NCBI GenBank assembly: GCA_016927175.1
Contig: JAFGNC010000336.1
Span: forward strand, 1 to 14,790
Source of the DNA: Gammaproteobacteria bacterium
GTDB lineage: Bacteria > Pseudomonadota > Gammaproteobacteria > Steroidobacterales > Rariloculaceae
Reading direction: 5' to 3'
Length of the DNA: 14,790 nt
Shown here: positions 1 through 7,450 of the stretch, in pieces
Position numbering within the stretch: position 1 is the first letter of the stretch
Layout of the letters: each line of letters starts with the position of its first letter
The notes under the pieces: model-generated
What the model was told of the DNA's origin: nothing
Seen by the model: the letters and a program-made list of their open reading frames with translations, nothing else
Databases searched by the model: none
Translations under genes and position numbers: made by a program

Positions 1-625
1 CGAAGCGGGCGGCTCCGCGCTTTTCGAGCAGCGGATACCAGACGGCGTAGACGCCGCCCGGCCAGCGCCGCACGGCATCCTCGAGCACGCGCAGCACTGA
101 GGCGAATTCCCGTTCCGTCTCGTAGGCGGGGTCGATCAGCACGAGGCCCCGCCGCTCCGGCGGCGGCAGCACCGCGACCAGCCCCTCGAATGCATCGCGC
201 CGATGCAGGTGCGCCTGCCGATCGCCCTTGAACAGCTCGCCGAGGGCGCGGCTGGCCTGCGGGTGCAGCTCGAACAACTCGAGGTGGTCCTGCGGCCGCA
301 GCAGCGAGCGGGCGATCTGCGGCGAGCCGGGGTAACGCCGCAGCTCGCCGTCGGGATTCATCCGGCGGACGGTTTCGACGTACGGCGCAATCTCCGGCGG
401 CAGCGGCGCAGCGGCGCCGAGCACTCTCGCGATCCCGTCGTCATATTCGCGGTGACGCCGCGCGAGCGTGCCGGTCAGGTCGTACGCGCCCGAGCCCGCG
501 TGCGTGTCGATGACGCGGATCGGTTTCGGTTTACGCTGCAGCGCGCCGATCGTGAGCGTCAGCGCCACGTGCTTCAGCACGTCGGCGTGGTTGCCGGCGT
601 GATAATCGTGTTGGTAGCTCAGCAC
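1..625 (-). CDS. rlmJ: 23S rRNA (adenine(2030)-N6)-methyltransferase RlmJ, 3' end beyond window
   Basis: The visible 208 residues match RlmJ (old name YhiR), the SAM-dependent enzyme that N6-methylates A2030 of 23S rRNA. The protein starts LSYQHDYHAGNHADVLKH, the family's signature N-terminus. SAM motif I follows as DTHAGSGAYDL, and the catalytic motif IV reads LIDPAYE, where the E. coli enzyme has DPPY. The start is the GTG whose complement lies at 623-625, chosen because the family begins exactly at this motif; no clear Shine-Dalgarno precedes it. The usual length is about 280 residues, so roughly 70 C-terminal residues lie to the left of base 1. It is transcribed leftward, 134 bp downstream of the entericidin-like gene, and is probably an independent housekeeping gene. 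The identification is firm from sequence motifs. Confidence 0.93.
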   Translation of the reverse strand, partial: MLSYQHDYHAGNHADVLKHVALTLTIGALQRKPKPIRVIDTHAGSGAYDLTGTLARRHREYDDGIARVLGAAAPLPPEIAPYVETVRRMNPDGELRRYPGSPQIARSLLRPQDHLELFELHPQASRALGELFKGDRQAHLHRRDAFEGLVAVLPPPERRGLVLIDPAYETEREFASVLRVLEDAVRRWPGGVYAVWYPLLEKRGAARF

Positions 626-759
626 GTGGCTGCGAAAAGGCGGGTCGAGGCTGCGAACGACGTCGCAACGGTAGGCTGTACTCGTGCGCGAGCGCAAGCG
701 TTGCGCACGACGCGGCTGCGCACGGTTGCCGGACGGGCCGTGCGCGGCCGCGGCCGGTC

Positions 760-912
760 TCAGTCTCGTTCGCTCGCCTCGTCTTCGATCGCGTCGCCGG
801 CGGCCTCCACGTCCTCGCCGACGCCTTCCACCGTGTTGCAGGCGGCAAGTCCCATGACCAGGCTCAGCGCACCGGCAAGGCCGAGGGTGCGGATCAGGTT
901 CTCGAATTTCAT
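760..912 (-). CDS. Entericidin-like small lipoprotein
   Basis: A 50-residue protein beginning MKFENLIRTLGLAGAL. It has a basic, hydrophobic signal peptide ending in a lipobox (GLAAC, Cys25), so it should be processed by signal peptidase II and anchored in the envelope. After Cys25 the mature part is short and acidic (NTVEGVGEDVEAAGDAIEDE), the hallmark of the EcnA/EcnB entericidin family. In E. coli these form an antidote/toxin lipoprotein pair linked to stationary-phase lysis. Here only one copy is present. A strong ribosome-binding site (AAGGAG, 7 nt before the ATG) decides the start. The same frame stays open far upstream to 1779, but that extension is antisense-like shadow over the diguanylate cyclase. 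Most proteobacterial family members have no tested toxicity, so the role is best called envelope stress related and unknown. Confidence 0.88.
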   Translation of the reverse strand: MKFENLIRTLGLAGALSLVMGLAACNTVEGVGEDVEAAGDAIEDEASERD

Positions 913-1025
913 GCAGTCACTCCTTTGCGTCTGTCGTCGAAGCGGCGGCGCGTCCACGCGCCGCGCAGTCCCTTCCGAGACTGCAACTTCCATGCCACTC
1001 GAATGACTGCAGAGCCGGCCGTAGA

Positions 1026-1961
1026 TCAGGCGGCGTCGTGGTCGTGCCCGTTGCCGTCGCCGCCGTTCGACCGGACGGGTGTGTAGAAGCAGAAAGTATT
1101 TCTGCCTTTGCGCTTGGCCGCGTACATCGCCTGGTCCGCGAGCTCCAGCAGGCTTTGCGGCGTATCTGCCTGCTCCGGAAACATCGCGACGCCGATGCTG
1201 GTGGAAACCGTGACGAATCTGCCGTCGACGCTCAGCTCGAAGCTCGTCGTCTCGCTCGCCTTGCGGGCGGCCGCGGCTGCATCCTCCCGGCTCTTCAAAC
1301 CCTCCAGGATCAGGACGAACTCGTCTCCGCCGACGCGCCCGAGGCTGTCGCCGGCGCGGGCCACTGCGCTCAACCGGACGGCGATGTCCTTCAGCACCGT
1401 GTCGCCGACGCCGTGACCGTAGCTGTCGTTGATCGTCTTGAAGTTGTCTACGTCGATGACCATGACGGCGCCGCGGTAGACGCCGCGGCTGGCGTGGCTG
1501 ATCGCCTTCGCGAGCTGCGTGTGCAGCTCCGCCCTGTTCAGCACCCCGGTAAGAGAGTCGTAGCACGCCTGCCGCCGCAGCGCCGATTCCTGGCGATGTC
1601 TTTCGGCGGCGATCTGCAGCACCTGGTGTATCCGCTGCACGGATGTCGTGCCCTTCTGCAGGAAGTCCTGCACGCCATTGCGTACGAGGTCGAGCGCGAC
1701 CGCCTCGAAATCCTTTCCGGTCAGCGCGACGAGGGGCAGGTCCGGCGCAATGCGTCTCAACGCGACGGCCGCATCGCAACCGTCCGCATCGGGAAGCGTC
1801 AGATCGATCAATGCAATTTCGAGCGGCTCGCTCTGAACGACCTGCTCTGCATCCTTGAGCTGCGTGACGCGGCGAATCTCGTATCGATCGTCGAGGTATC
1901 GAAGAGCTTCCTCGAGCGACGCCGCTGCATCCACGTTGTCTTCTAAAAGTAATAAACGCAC
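1026..1961 (-). CDS. Response regulator with C-terminal GGDEF diguanylate cyclase domain
   Basis: A 311-residue two-domain signalling protein (from the GTG at 1961). Residues 1-120 form a receiver domain: acidic pair E7-D8, phospho-acceptor D53 in ALIDLTLPD, T81 and K103 (FLQKG). Residues about 135-295 form a GGDEF domain with a textbook GRVGGDEF active site (211-215). An RxxD product-inhibition site (RAGD, 202-205) lies exactly five residues before it. It should make c-di-GMP from two GTP when phosphorylated, with feedback inhibition. The layout resembles PleD/WspR-type regulators, though with one receiver domain. The frame stays open upstream, with an ATG at 2012 and a TTG at 2090. GTG 1961 is preferred because it places the receiver Asp at the usual position, but no start has a good ribosome-binding site. 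The C-terminus is Gly/His/Asp rich. No histidine kinase is encoded nearby, so the input partner is unknown. Confidence 0.9.
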   Translation of the reverse strand: MRLLLLEDNVDAAASLEEALRYLDDRYEIRRVTQLKDAEQVVQSEPLEIALIDLTLPDADGCDAAVALRRIAPDLPLVALTGKDFEAVALDLVRNGVQDFLQKGTTSVQRIHQVLQIAAERHRQESALRRQACYDSLTGVLNRAELHTQLAKAISHASRGVYRGAVMVIDVDNFKTINDSYGHGVGDTVLKDIAVRLSAVARAGDSLGRVGGDEFVLILEGLKSREDAAAAARKASETTSFELSVDGRFVTVSTSIGVAMFPEQADTPQSLLELADQAMYAAKRKGRNTFCFYTPVRSNGGDGNGHDHDAA

Positions 1962-2120
1962 GGGATCATCGGGGTTCCGGCACCACGCCAGGGGCAGCAA
2001 GAATCGTACCATTCCGCGGCCGGTAGCGACGGCCGCCGTATCCGAAATACGACAGTTCGCCAACGAACGACAGAAGGACGAAAATTGCAACGCTTTGCTT
2101 CACGAAACGTGTAATCCGTC

Positions 2121-2597
2121 ATGTCGAACAATAACGAGAATGAGTCGCAAGCAACGCCTGCGACCGGTGGAAGCGTAGCGGATCAGCTGCCGAACTGGCC
2201 GCTCGAATGGGTGTCCAGCCAGGGGCGCTTCGGGGGTAAGGTCGAATCGCTCGTGCTCGTGCACTTCTCCTGCACGTTCCTCGAGCACGACAGGACGAAG
2301 AAGTCGATCCTGCTGACGGCGAGGGATCGTCGGCGGCGCGCCTGGACGGCCGCGCTGGTCATGGAAGCGGACCCGAAGCTGGACGCGATCGAGGCGGCGC
2401 TCGGCCGCAGCCTCTACTCGCGGATCGGCGACGTCGGCGCCGCGCGGCTGGAGCAGCGGCCCGCAGAAGCGGACGCGGCCGTGCGCGCCGGCGTGCTGAT
2501 CCCGCTGCCGGTCGAGCGGGCCCGGAGCCGGCGCGTGCAGCCGGCGGCGGAAGCCGGCAGTGCAGAAAGCGCTCGCCGCTCCAGCGCGACGCGCTGA
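2121..2597 (+). CDS. Hypothetical protein, unrecognised
   Basis: An open frame of 158 codons with the high-GC third positions typical of its neighbours, so probably a real gene. I do not recognise a family. The N-terminus (MSNNNENESQ) is polar and disordered-looking. Residues about 25-105 look folded, with a Trp-rich start (LPNWPLEWV), a hydrophobic strand (VESLVLVHFSCTFLEH) and a basic patch (TARDRRRRAW). The last 40 residues are Ala/Arg/Glu rich and low complexity. No signal peptide or membrane segment is visible. No clear Shine-Dalgarno precedes the ATG, so the start is uncertain. It is divergent from the diguanylate cyclase, sharing a short upstream region of about 110-160 bp, and converges on the porin gene, whose stop lies 36 bp after its own. 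Confidence 0.55.
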   Translation: MSNNNENESQATPATGGSVADQLPNWPLEWVSSQGRFGGKVESLVLVHFSCTFLEHDRTKKSILLTARDRRRRAWTAALVMEADPKLDAIEAALGRSLYSRIGDVGAARLEQRPAEADAAVRAGVLIPLPVERARSRRVQPAAEAGSAESARRSSATR

Positions 2598-2630
2598 CCG
2601 CCGCTCGGCAGCAGCTGATTCGTCAGCGCG
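2590..2630. terminator. Inverted repeat between convergent genes, possible bidirectional terminator
   Basis: Perfect 9-bp arms, CGCGCTGAC (2590-2598) and GTCAGCGCG (2622-2630), are separated by 23 nt. The left arm contains the stop codon of the 2121-2597 gene, and the right arm lies just outside the stop of the porin gene that runs toward it. The position suits a terminator serving both strands. There is no T-run and the loop is long, so an intrinsic terminator is only possible, not shown. Confidence 0.35.
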
Positions 2631-2633
2631 GGC

Positions 2634-3866
2634 TCAGAACGTGAACTGCGCTCGCAACGTGAAGACGTCGAGCCCCTCCGCCGCCGCGCGGACGGCGTTC
2701 GACGCATCCGTGTCCACGACACGCGTCCAGTCGAGCAGGAAGCGCACGTGCGCGCCCGCGTACCAGTTCGCGCCCACGCCGAAGGTCTGCTCCTTTCCTC
2801 CGACGAATCCGGAATCGTTCAGATCGATCGACGCGTAGCGGGTCGTCAGCTCCCACGTGCCGCCTCCCCGGCCGCGGCGAAACGGCTGCTCCGCCTCGAG
2901 CCGCTTGAACTCGCCGGAGCCGATGTCGTACTGCGCGGCGCGATTCTCCCCGCCGAGCGCCCACGCGGCGGCAACGTGCCAGCTGTCGAAATTTAAGGCT
3001 GCGGCGCTTCGCCGTTTCAGGGAAACTCTGTTGTATTCGCTGAATAGCGACAATTGGCCGATAGCCACCGCTGCTTCCGGGCCGAACAGATCCGCGTCCT
3101 CGACGAGCAGCTGGCCCGTGTCAACGACGTGCAAATCCGAAAATTGCGTCGTCTCGTCACGAATTTGGAGAGTTTCCGTCGCAGAAGGCTCGCGGCGCGC
3201 GGCGCGCAGCCCGAAATGCAGAACGCGGTCGTCGCGTATGACCGGAGCGTAGACGACGCGGGCGCTGACGCCCCAACCCTCGTCCGCGCCGTCGCCGGGA
3301 TCTGCCGCTTCTCCGAATACTCCGGTCGCGACGAACCAGTGCTCGCCCGACGCGTCGGCGCGAACACCGATCGCGCGGTCGACGAATGGCAGAATCAGAC
3401 GGCTGTCGACGGAGCGTTCGACGAACGGTATGTCATTCGAGCTCATCTCGACGGCGAGGCTGTACGGCTGCTTCTGGTGACCCACCGTCAGGTCCACGGA
3501 CTCGAGGCCTCGATACCCGAGCCGGAAGTCCTTCAGCGAGACGTCGTTGTTCGCGAAGTCCGCCTCCGCGGCCCATCGCCAGTCGCGGTCGAAGCTGCCG
3601 CCGAGCTCGAGGCGGGCCCGGCGCACGTTCGTGCCGTCGATCGCTTCGGCGCCGGGAGTCTCGCCGCCGTGGCGGGCCCAGTCGACGTGCAGGCGTCCTC
3701 CGATCTCGATCGAGAACGCCTCGTCCGGTGCCGCGATCCTCAGTCCGTCGTCGACGGTTACCTCGACTCCGGGGGCGCTTGCGGCGGAGGTGTCGTCCGC
3801 GGCCGCGCCCGCGACGGCGCCGAGGACGGCGCAAAAGGGCGCCGCTCGATGGAATTTAGTCATCAT
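2634..3866 (-). CDS. Phosphate-selective porin, OprP/OprO family
   Basis: A 410-residue outer-membrane beta-barrel protein. It opens with a signal peptide (MMTKFHRAAPFCAVLGAVAG, likely cleaved near AAA-DD, residue 23). The following segment, FSIEIGGRLHVDWARH, and later VRRARLELGGSFDRDWRWAAEADFANNDVSLKDFRLGY (in parts) are the recognisable N-terminal signature of the OprO/OprP family. GHQKQPYSLAVEMSSNDIPFVERS is the conserved stretch near the constriction loop. Alternating aromatic/polar strands continue to a C-terminal Phe (LRAQFTF), the BAM recognition signal. Family members pass phosphate or polyphosphate, though substrate cannot be read from sequence. Two ATGs lie in tandem (3866 and 3863); GAGG upstream fits the second slightly better. 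A candidate Pho box and -10 at 3940-3973 suggest induction under phosphate starvation. Confidence 0.88.
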   Translation of the reverse strand: MMTKFHRAAPFCAVLGAVAGAAADDTSAASAPGVEVTVDDGLRIAAPDEAFSIEIGGRLHVDWARHGGETPGAEAIDGTNVRRARLELGGSFDRDWRWAAEADFANNDVSLKDFRLGYRGLESVDLTVGHQKQPYSLAVEMSSNDIPFVERSVDSRLILPFVDRAIGVRADASGEHWFVATGVFGEAADPGDGADEGWGVSARVVYAPVIRDDRVLHFGLRAARREPSATETLQIRDETTQFSDLHVVDTGQLLVEDADLFGPEAAVAIGQLSLFSEYNRVSLKRRSAAALNFDSWHVAAAWALGGENRAAQYDIGSGEFKRLEAEQPFRRGRGGGTWELTTRYASIDLNDSGFVGGKEQTFGVGANWYAGAHVRFLLDWTRVVDTDASNAVRAAAEGLDVFTLRAQFTF

Positions 3867-3900
3867 TGGTCCTCGTTCCGATCCCGCCGCTCGGGGAACA

Positions 3901-3922
3901 GAAGGTTCGGCGGGGAACCTTC
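3901..3922 (-). promoter_or_regulatory. Hairpin in the predicted porin 5' untranslated leader
   Basis: A perfect 8-bp inverted repeat, GAAGGTTC (3901-3908) and GAACCTTC (3915-3922), has a 6-nt loop. It lies 35-59 nt before the porin start codons. If transcription starts near 3932 as inferred from the candidate promoter, the hairpin sits at the very 5' end of the mRNA and could stabilise it. It could equally be a protein-binding palindrome. Confidence 0.4.
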
Positions 3923-3939
3923 GTTACAGCGGCGTGACG

Positions 3940-3973
3940 ATCCTATTTATGGACTGTGACGATTGGATGACGG
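3940..3973 (-). promoter_or_regulatory. Candidate Pho box plus -10 element for the porin gene
   Basis: On the minus strand the sequence CCGTCATCCAATCGTCAC (3973 down to 3956) has two GTCA-centred half-sites 11 bp apart. It matches the E. coli PhoB consensus CTGTCAT-AWAW-CTGTCAY at 13 of 18 positions. Exactly 10 nt further on is TAGGAT (3945 down to 3940), the spacing seen at the E. coli phoA promoter, where the Pho box replaces the -35. A third half-site, TCGTCAC, lies at 3940-3934, 22 bp from the nearest one, although it overlaps the -10. Predicted start of transcription is near 3932. The match to a porin of the phosphate family strengthens the call. Confidence 0.5.
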
Positions 3974-4083
3974 CCGGGAGGGAAATTCGGCTGCAGGCCG
4001 CGCGCCGGCGGCCGGGAGGGGGGCTCGGCTGCAGGCGGCGCGCCGACGCTCGGGAGGGGGCTCGGCTGCAGGCCGCGCGCGGA
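3971..4083. repeat. 38-bp tandem repeat, three copies
   Basis: Three head-to-tail units start at 3971, 4009 and 4047 (38, 38 and 37 bp), with a degenerate fourth start at 4084. Each unit carries CGGGAGGG followed by TCGGCTGCAGG and a CG-only tail. They sit between the porin promoter and the stop codon of the DUF6152-like gene. Reading frames through them give only Pro/Ala/Arg-rich repeats and have no ribosome-binding site, so I treat this as non-coding. Confidence 0.8.
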
Positions 4084-4141
4084 CGGCCGGCGCGGCTCCG
4101 GGGCCGCCGCGCTCGGCGCTCCGGCCCGCACCCGGGAGAGA

Positions 4142-4501
4142 TCAGAACCTGACGCCGTCCTCGGTGATGACGCCGAGCGCGTAGCCGCCGTCGCTGCCGT
4201 CCCGGGTCGGCGCGGCGATCAGCGTGATCTCGTCGCCCGGCTCGACCATGCCGACGCGCCAGCCCGAGCGGTAATAATTGTTGCGGCTGTGCCCCTCGTA
4301 CTCGATGTCGCGCGTGCCTTTCTCGTCCGTGACCTCGAGCACGATCTTCGTGTGAGGATTCGCGGGCGTGAATTCCTTGACGATGCCGGTCACCATGTTG
4401 TCCCGGATCGACAGGTCGAACCGCGCCGCGGAGTGGTGAGCGAGGGTCGTGCAGGGCAGTCCTACAGCGGCGAGTGCCGTCGCGGCGATGAGCTTTTTCA
4501 T
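4142..4501 (-). CDS. Small exported DUF6152-like protein
   Basis: A 119-residue protein. Residues 1-21 form a clear Sec signal peptide (MKKLIAATALAAVGLPCTTLA). The mature protein starts HHSAARFD, then has IRDNMVTGIVKEFTPANPHTKIVLEV and ends as a small all-beta domain. The AHHS-x-x-x-FD start and the G-x-V-x-x-F-x-x-x-NPH pattern are those I associate with the DUF6152 family of periplasmic proteins, whose function is unknown. The His pair at the predicted mature N-terminus could bind metal, which is inference. The start is set by GGAGG 7 nt before the ATG. The same frame is open to 4753, but that extension has no start signal and would bury the signal peptide. The gene is divergent from the S9 peptidase. 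Confidence 0.8.
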   Translation of the reverse strand: MKKLIAATALAAVGLPCTTLAHHSAARFDLSIRDNMVTGIVKEFTPANPHTKIVLEVTDEKGTRDIEYEGHSRNNYYRSGWRVGMVEPGDEITLIAAPTRDGSDGGYALGVITEDGVRF

Positions 4502-4940
4502 TCTGGATCCTCCGAACATATGTGGCTCGACGCGCGGCCGCACGCCCGCCAGCGCTGCGGGTGCGGGTTCATCAATCCGCGTCTCTGCGTTCTCGTTCTG
4601 TCGTCGGCAGCCTCGGCCGGCTCCCCCGGACGAATATTTCACGTTCCCGCTGCGGCTGTCGACGTTGCCGGGCGCGGGCTCCGGCGCCGTTTCGCGGCGC
4701 GCCGGCGTATGCACGAGCCGTGCCCGTCGCGCGCTTCCGTGCACCCGTCGCAATTATGCGAACTGAATTCCAAATTCTGAGCCTATAGGTGTTAGTATTC
4801 CCGACGTACTCTTGAGCGACTAAACCGAAACGCGGCCCAAGCCCCGGAAATCTCGGGAAAAGAAAGAGGGCATTTTTTCCGGGCGTCCAACCGCCCCGAC
4901 TCGGGCCGCGCAGTCCAGCCATCGGAGGTACAGAAGCTCA
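4502..4940. promoter_or_regulatory. Divergent intergenic region with AT-rich island and hairpin
   Basis: This stretch lies between the DUF6152-like gene and the S9 peptidase. An AT-rich island at about 4752-4800 stands out from the GC-rich surroundings and contains TGTTAGTAT (4790-4798), which resembles an extended -10 box for rightward transcription; no good -35 is visible. Further on, CCCGGAAA (4843-4850) pairs with TTTCCGGG (4876-4883) across a 25-nt loop, within the likely leader of the peptidase mRNA. GGAGG lies at 4924-4928. I see no gene here. Confidence 0.3.
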
Positions 4941-5015
4941 GTGCAGGGGAAAGCCAGGACAAGGATAGTCGGTCGGCTGTGCCCGCGCAGCCGCCGGACG
5001 GCGCACGGGGCCGCA

Positions 5016-7424
5016 ATGGCGCTCCGCCGCATCGGAGCAGCTGCTGCAGCCGCTTTCGCGTTCGCGGCCGCGCTCGCCGCCGGTTCCGTCCAGGCCTCCA
5101 CACCGGGTGCGCCGCCGGCCGAAATCGCGCAGCTGCTCGAAGCGCCGCCCGCTCCGAAGCTGGCGGAGGATCCGGCCGGCCGATACCTGCTGCTCGTGCA
5201 CCAGCGCGACCTGCTGCCGAGCAAGAGCCTCACGCAGCCGATGCTGTCGATCGTGGGGCTAAAGATCAACCCCCGTACCTACGGCCGGCACGCGCCGATC
5301 GCTTATTACGGGCTGACGCTGGTCGATCTCGCGACGGATCGGGAGACGACGCTGAATCTGCCGCGGGGAGCGGTCATCGGGTTCCCGATCTGGGCCGCGG
5401 ACGGCTCCCGCTTCGCGTTCACGGTCACGCGCGAGGACGGCATCGAGCTGTGGGTCGGCGAGCCGGGCGAGGCGCGCGTGCGCAAGCTCGTCGGGCCGAA
5501 TCTGAATGCGACGCTGAGCGCGCCGTGCACGTGGATGCCCGACAACCGCCGCCTCCTGTGCCGTCTGATAGACGGGCCGAAGGGCACCGCGCCGACCGCC
5601 TATACGGCCGATTCGCTGTCGCAGCTGACGCAGCCGACGATGCTGCGCGCGGTGTGGCAGGAGCAGGTCGTCGATCAGTGGGCGATCCAGCAGTTCATCG
5701 AATCGAAGCTGACGCTGATCGACGCGCAGACGGGGCTCAGGCAGCCGGTCGGCCCGCGCGCCGCCGTGGACGGCGCCGAGCCCGCTCCGAGCGGAGCCTT
5801 CCTGCTCGTGTCGAGACTCCTGCGGCCCTATCCGCAGTCGGACGTCGACGCGGCGCGCAAGGAAATTCAGGTCTGGGACCGCTTCGGCAACGTGGTGCAG
5901 TCGTTCGCGATCGACGTCCGCGACCCGCGGACGCCGCGGGCGGTGCAGTGGCACCCGTCGATGCCGGCAACCCTCGTCTGGGTCGAGCGCGGCGAGCAGG
6001 GCGATCGCGTCCTGAGCCGGACGCCGCCTTTCACGGATCCTCCGGTGGAGCTGTTCGCGACGCCGCACAGCTATGCCGGTCTCGAGTGGCTCGATGGCTC
6101 GGGCGACGCGCTGGTCAGCGACTACGACTCCGGCACGCGGCAGAAGCGCACGTGGCTCGTCGACGGCGAGACGGCGCCGCGCGTGATCGGCGAGGTCAGC
6201 GTCGACGCGGCTTTCCCGGATTTCGGCCGTCCGGTGACCCGGCGCAACCGGTTCGGGCATCAGGTCGTCGCCGTCCACGACGGCGGCATCTACCTGAGCG
6301 GCCAGACGATCGGGCCCGGCGGAGTGCAGACCTACCTCGATTACATGAAGCTCGAGACGCTCGAGACGGAGCGGCGCTGGAAATCGACCGGTCACGGCAG
6401 CGAGGCCATCGTCCGCCTGATGTCGAGCGACGGCACCGCGCTGCTGACGCGGCACGAGTCGTCGCGCCAGCCGCCGAATTACTTCGTGCGGTCCGCCGAC
6501 GGCGAATACACGCGCCGCGTGACCGCGTTCGAGCACCCGGCCGCGGGCATACAGAATGCGCACCGCATCCGGCTGCGCTACGAGCGGCCGGACGGCTACG
6601 AGCTTTCGGCGAACCTTTATCTGCCGCCGAAGCACGACTCGCTGGAGCCTCTGCCGGTCATCATCTGGGCATATCCGCGCGTGTACGGCAGCGACACGCG
6701 CTCGGTGACGACGATCGCGGCCGAGCGGTTCCCGGACTTCGAGCGCTCGTTCAAGCTGTTCTTCCTGCTGCAGGGGTATGCCGTGCTCGATGAAGTCGCG
6801 ATGCCGATCATCGGCGACGGACGCGACGTCAACGACACCTTCATCGAGCAGATCGTCACGAACGCGAATGCCGTGATCGCGGCGGCGGCGGAGACCGGCT
6901 TCGTCGACGCGGAGCGCGTCGGTGTCGCGGGCCACAGCTACGGTGCGTTCATGGTCGCGAACCTGCTGGCGCATTCCGATCTGTTCACCGCGGGTGTGGC
7001 GATGAGCGGCGCATACAACCGCACGCTGACGCCTTTCGGTTTTCAGACCGAGCGCCGCTCGCTGTGGGAAGCGCAGGAGACGTATCTGGCCATGTCGCCG
7101 TTCCTGTATTCGAACCAGATCCGCGAGCCGCTGCTGCTCGTGCACGGTCTGCTCGATCAGAACGCGGGAACGCCGCCGATCCAGTCGATCCAGTTCTACG
7201 AGGCGATCCGCCACAATGGCGGCAACGCGGACATTCTGCTGTTGCCGCGCGAAGGTCACTCGTACCGCGGGCGTGAATCGGTGCTTGCGACCGCCGCGAC
7301 GATGCTGCAGTTCTTCGACGCGCATCTGAAGCGGCGCGACGTCGCGCCGGAGCAGGGGGCGGAAGTGCTGCGCGCGGCGAATGTGCCGCAGCCGGATTCC
7401 GCGGCCGCGAACCTCCCGCGCTAG
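5016..7424 (+). CDS. Exported S9 family (prolyl oligopeptidase-like) serine peptidase
   Basis: An 802-residue enzyme of the S9 peptidase group. A signal peptide (MALRRIGAAAAAAFAFAAAL, likely cleaved after VQA) sends it to the periplasm or envelope. Residues about 40-510 look like the beta-propeller that gates the active site. The C-terminal alpha/beta-hydrolase domain (about 540-770) carries the full triad: Ser641 in GHSYGAF, Asp714 in VHGLLDQN and His748 in EGHSY. The architecture is that of DPP-IV/acylaminoacyl-peptidase relatives that cut short peptides, but substrate preference cannot be read. Two starts are possible: GTG at 4941 (GGAGG 12 nt upstream) and ATG at 5016. The ATG is chosen because the signal peptide begins there and the extra 25 residues are an unlikely Arg-rich prefix. 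It looks monocistronic, with a hairpin directly after the stop. Confidence 0.9.
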   Translation: MALRRIGAAAAAAFAFAAALAAGSVQASTPGAPPAEIAQLLEAPPAPKLAEDPAGRYLLLVHQRDLLPSKSLTQPMLSIVGLKINPRTYGRHAPIAYYGLTLVDLATDRETTLNLPRGAVIGFPIWAADGSRFAFTVTREDGIELWVGEPGEARVRKLVGPNLNATLSAPCTWMPDNRRLLCRLIDGPKGTAPTAYTADSLSQLTQPTMLRAVWQEQVVDQWAIQQFIESKLTLIDAQTGLRQPVGPRAAVDGAEPAPSGAFLLVSRLLRPYPQSDVDAARKEIQVWDRFGNVVQSFAIDVRDPRTPRAVQWHPSMPATLVWVERGEQGDRVLSRTPPFTDPPVELFATPHSYAGLEWLDGSGDALVSDYDSGTRQKRTWLVDGETAPRVIGEVSVDAAFPDFGRPVTRRNRFGHQVVAVHDGGIYLSGQTIGPGGVQTYLDYMKLETLETERRWKSTGHGSEAIVRLMSSDGTALLTRHESSRQPPNYFVRSADGEYTRRVTAFEHPAAGIQNAHRIRLRYERPDGYELSANLYLPPKHDSLEPLPVIIWAYPRVYGSDTRSVTTIAAERFPDFERSFKLFFLLQGYAVLDEVAMPIIGDGRDVNDTFIEQIVTNANAVIAAAAETGFVDAERVGVAGHSYGAFMVANLLAHSDLFTAGVAMSGAYNRTLTPFGFQTERRSLWEAQETYLAMSPFLYSNQIREPLLLVHGLLDQNAGTPPIQSIQFYEAIRHNGGNADILLLPREGHSYRGRESVLATAATMLQFFDAHLKRRDVAPEQGAEVLRAANVPQPDSAAANLPR

Positions 7425-7425
7425 A

Positions 7426-7450
7426 CGACTGCCGAGCGCAGCGGCAGTCG
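7426..7450 (+). terminator. Hairpin just after the S9 peptidase stop
   Basis: CGACTGCCG (7426-7434) pairs perfectly with CGGCAGTCG (7442-7450) around a 7-nt loop, starting 2 nt after the TAG stop. The position and 9-bp GC-rich stem fit a transcription terminator, but no T-run follows, so it may act only as an mRNA 3'-end stabiliser. Confidence 0.5.

Noticed and set aside
675..709. Inverted repeat CGTGCGC...GCGCACG upstream of rlmJ as a terminator for the entericidin-like gene
   Set aside because: Short stem made only of alternating GC, a long loop and no T-run.
965..984. Hairpin GCAGTC...GACTGC downstream of the diguanylate cyclase as a terminator
   Set aside because: The stem is only 6 bp with no T-run; not distinguishable from chance in this GC-rich DNA.
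760..1779. A 339-codon minus-strand frame ending in the entericidin-like sequence
   Set aside because: Its first ~290 codons lie over the GGDEF gene in another frame and are Arg/Gly/Ala-rich shadow. The strong ribosome-binding site and lipoprotein signal place the true start at 912.
5259..7325. A 688-codon frame antisense to the S9 peptidase
   Set aside because: Long antisense frames are expected at this GC content. It is Arg-rich with no domain, while the plus strand has a complete catalytic triad.
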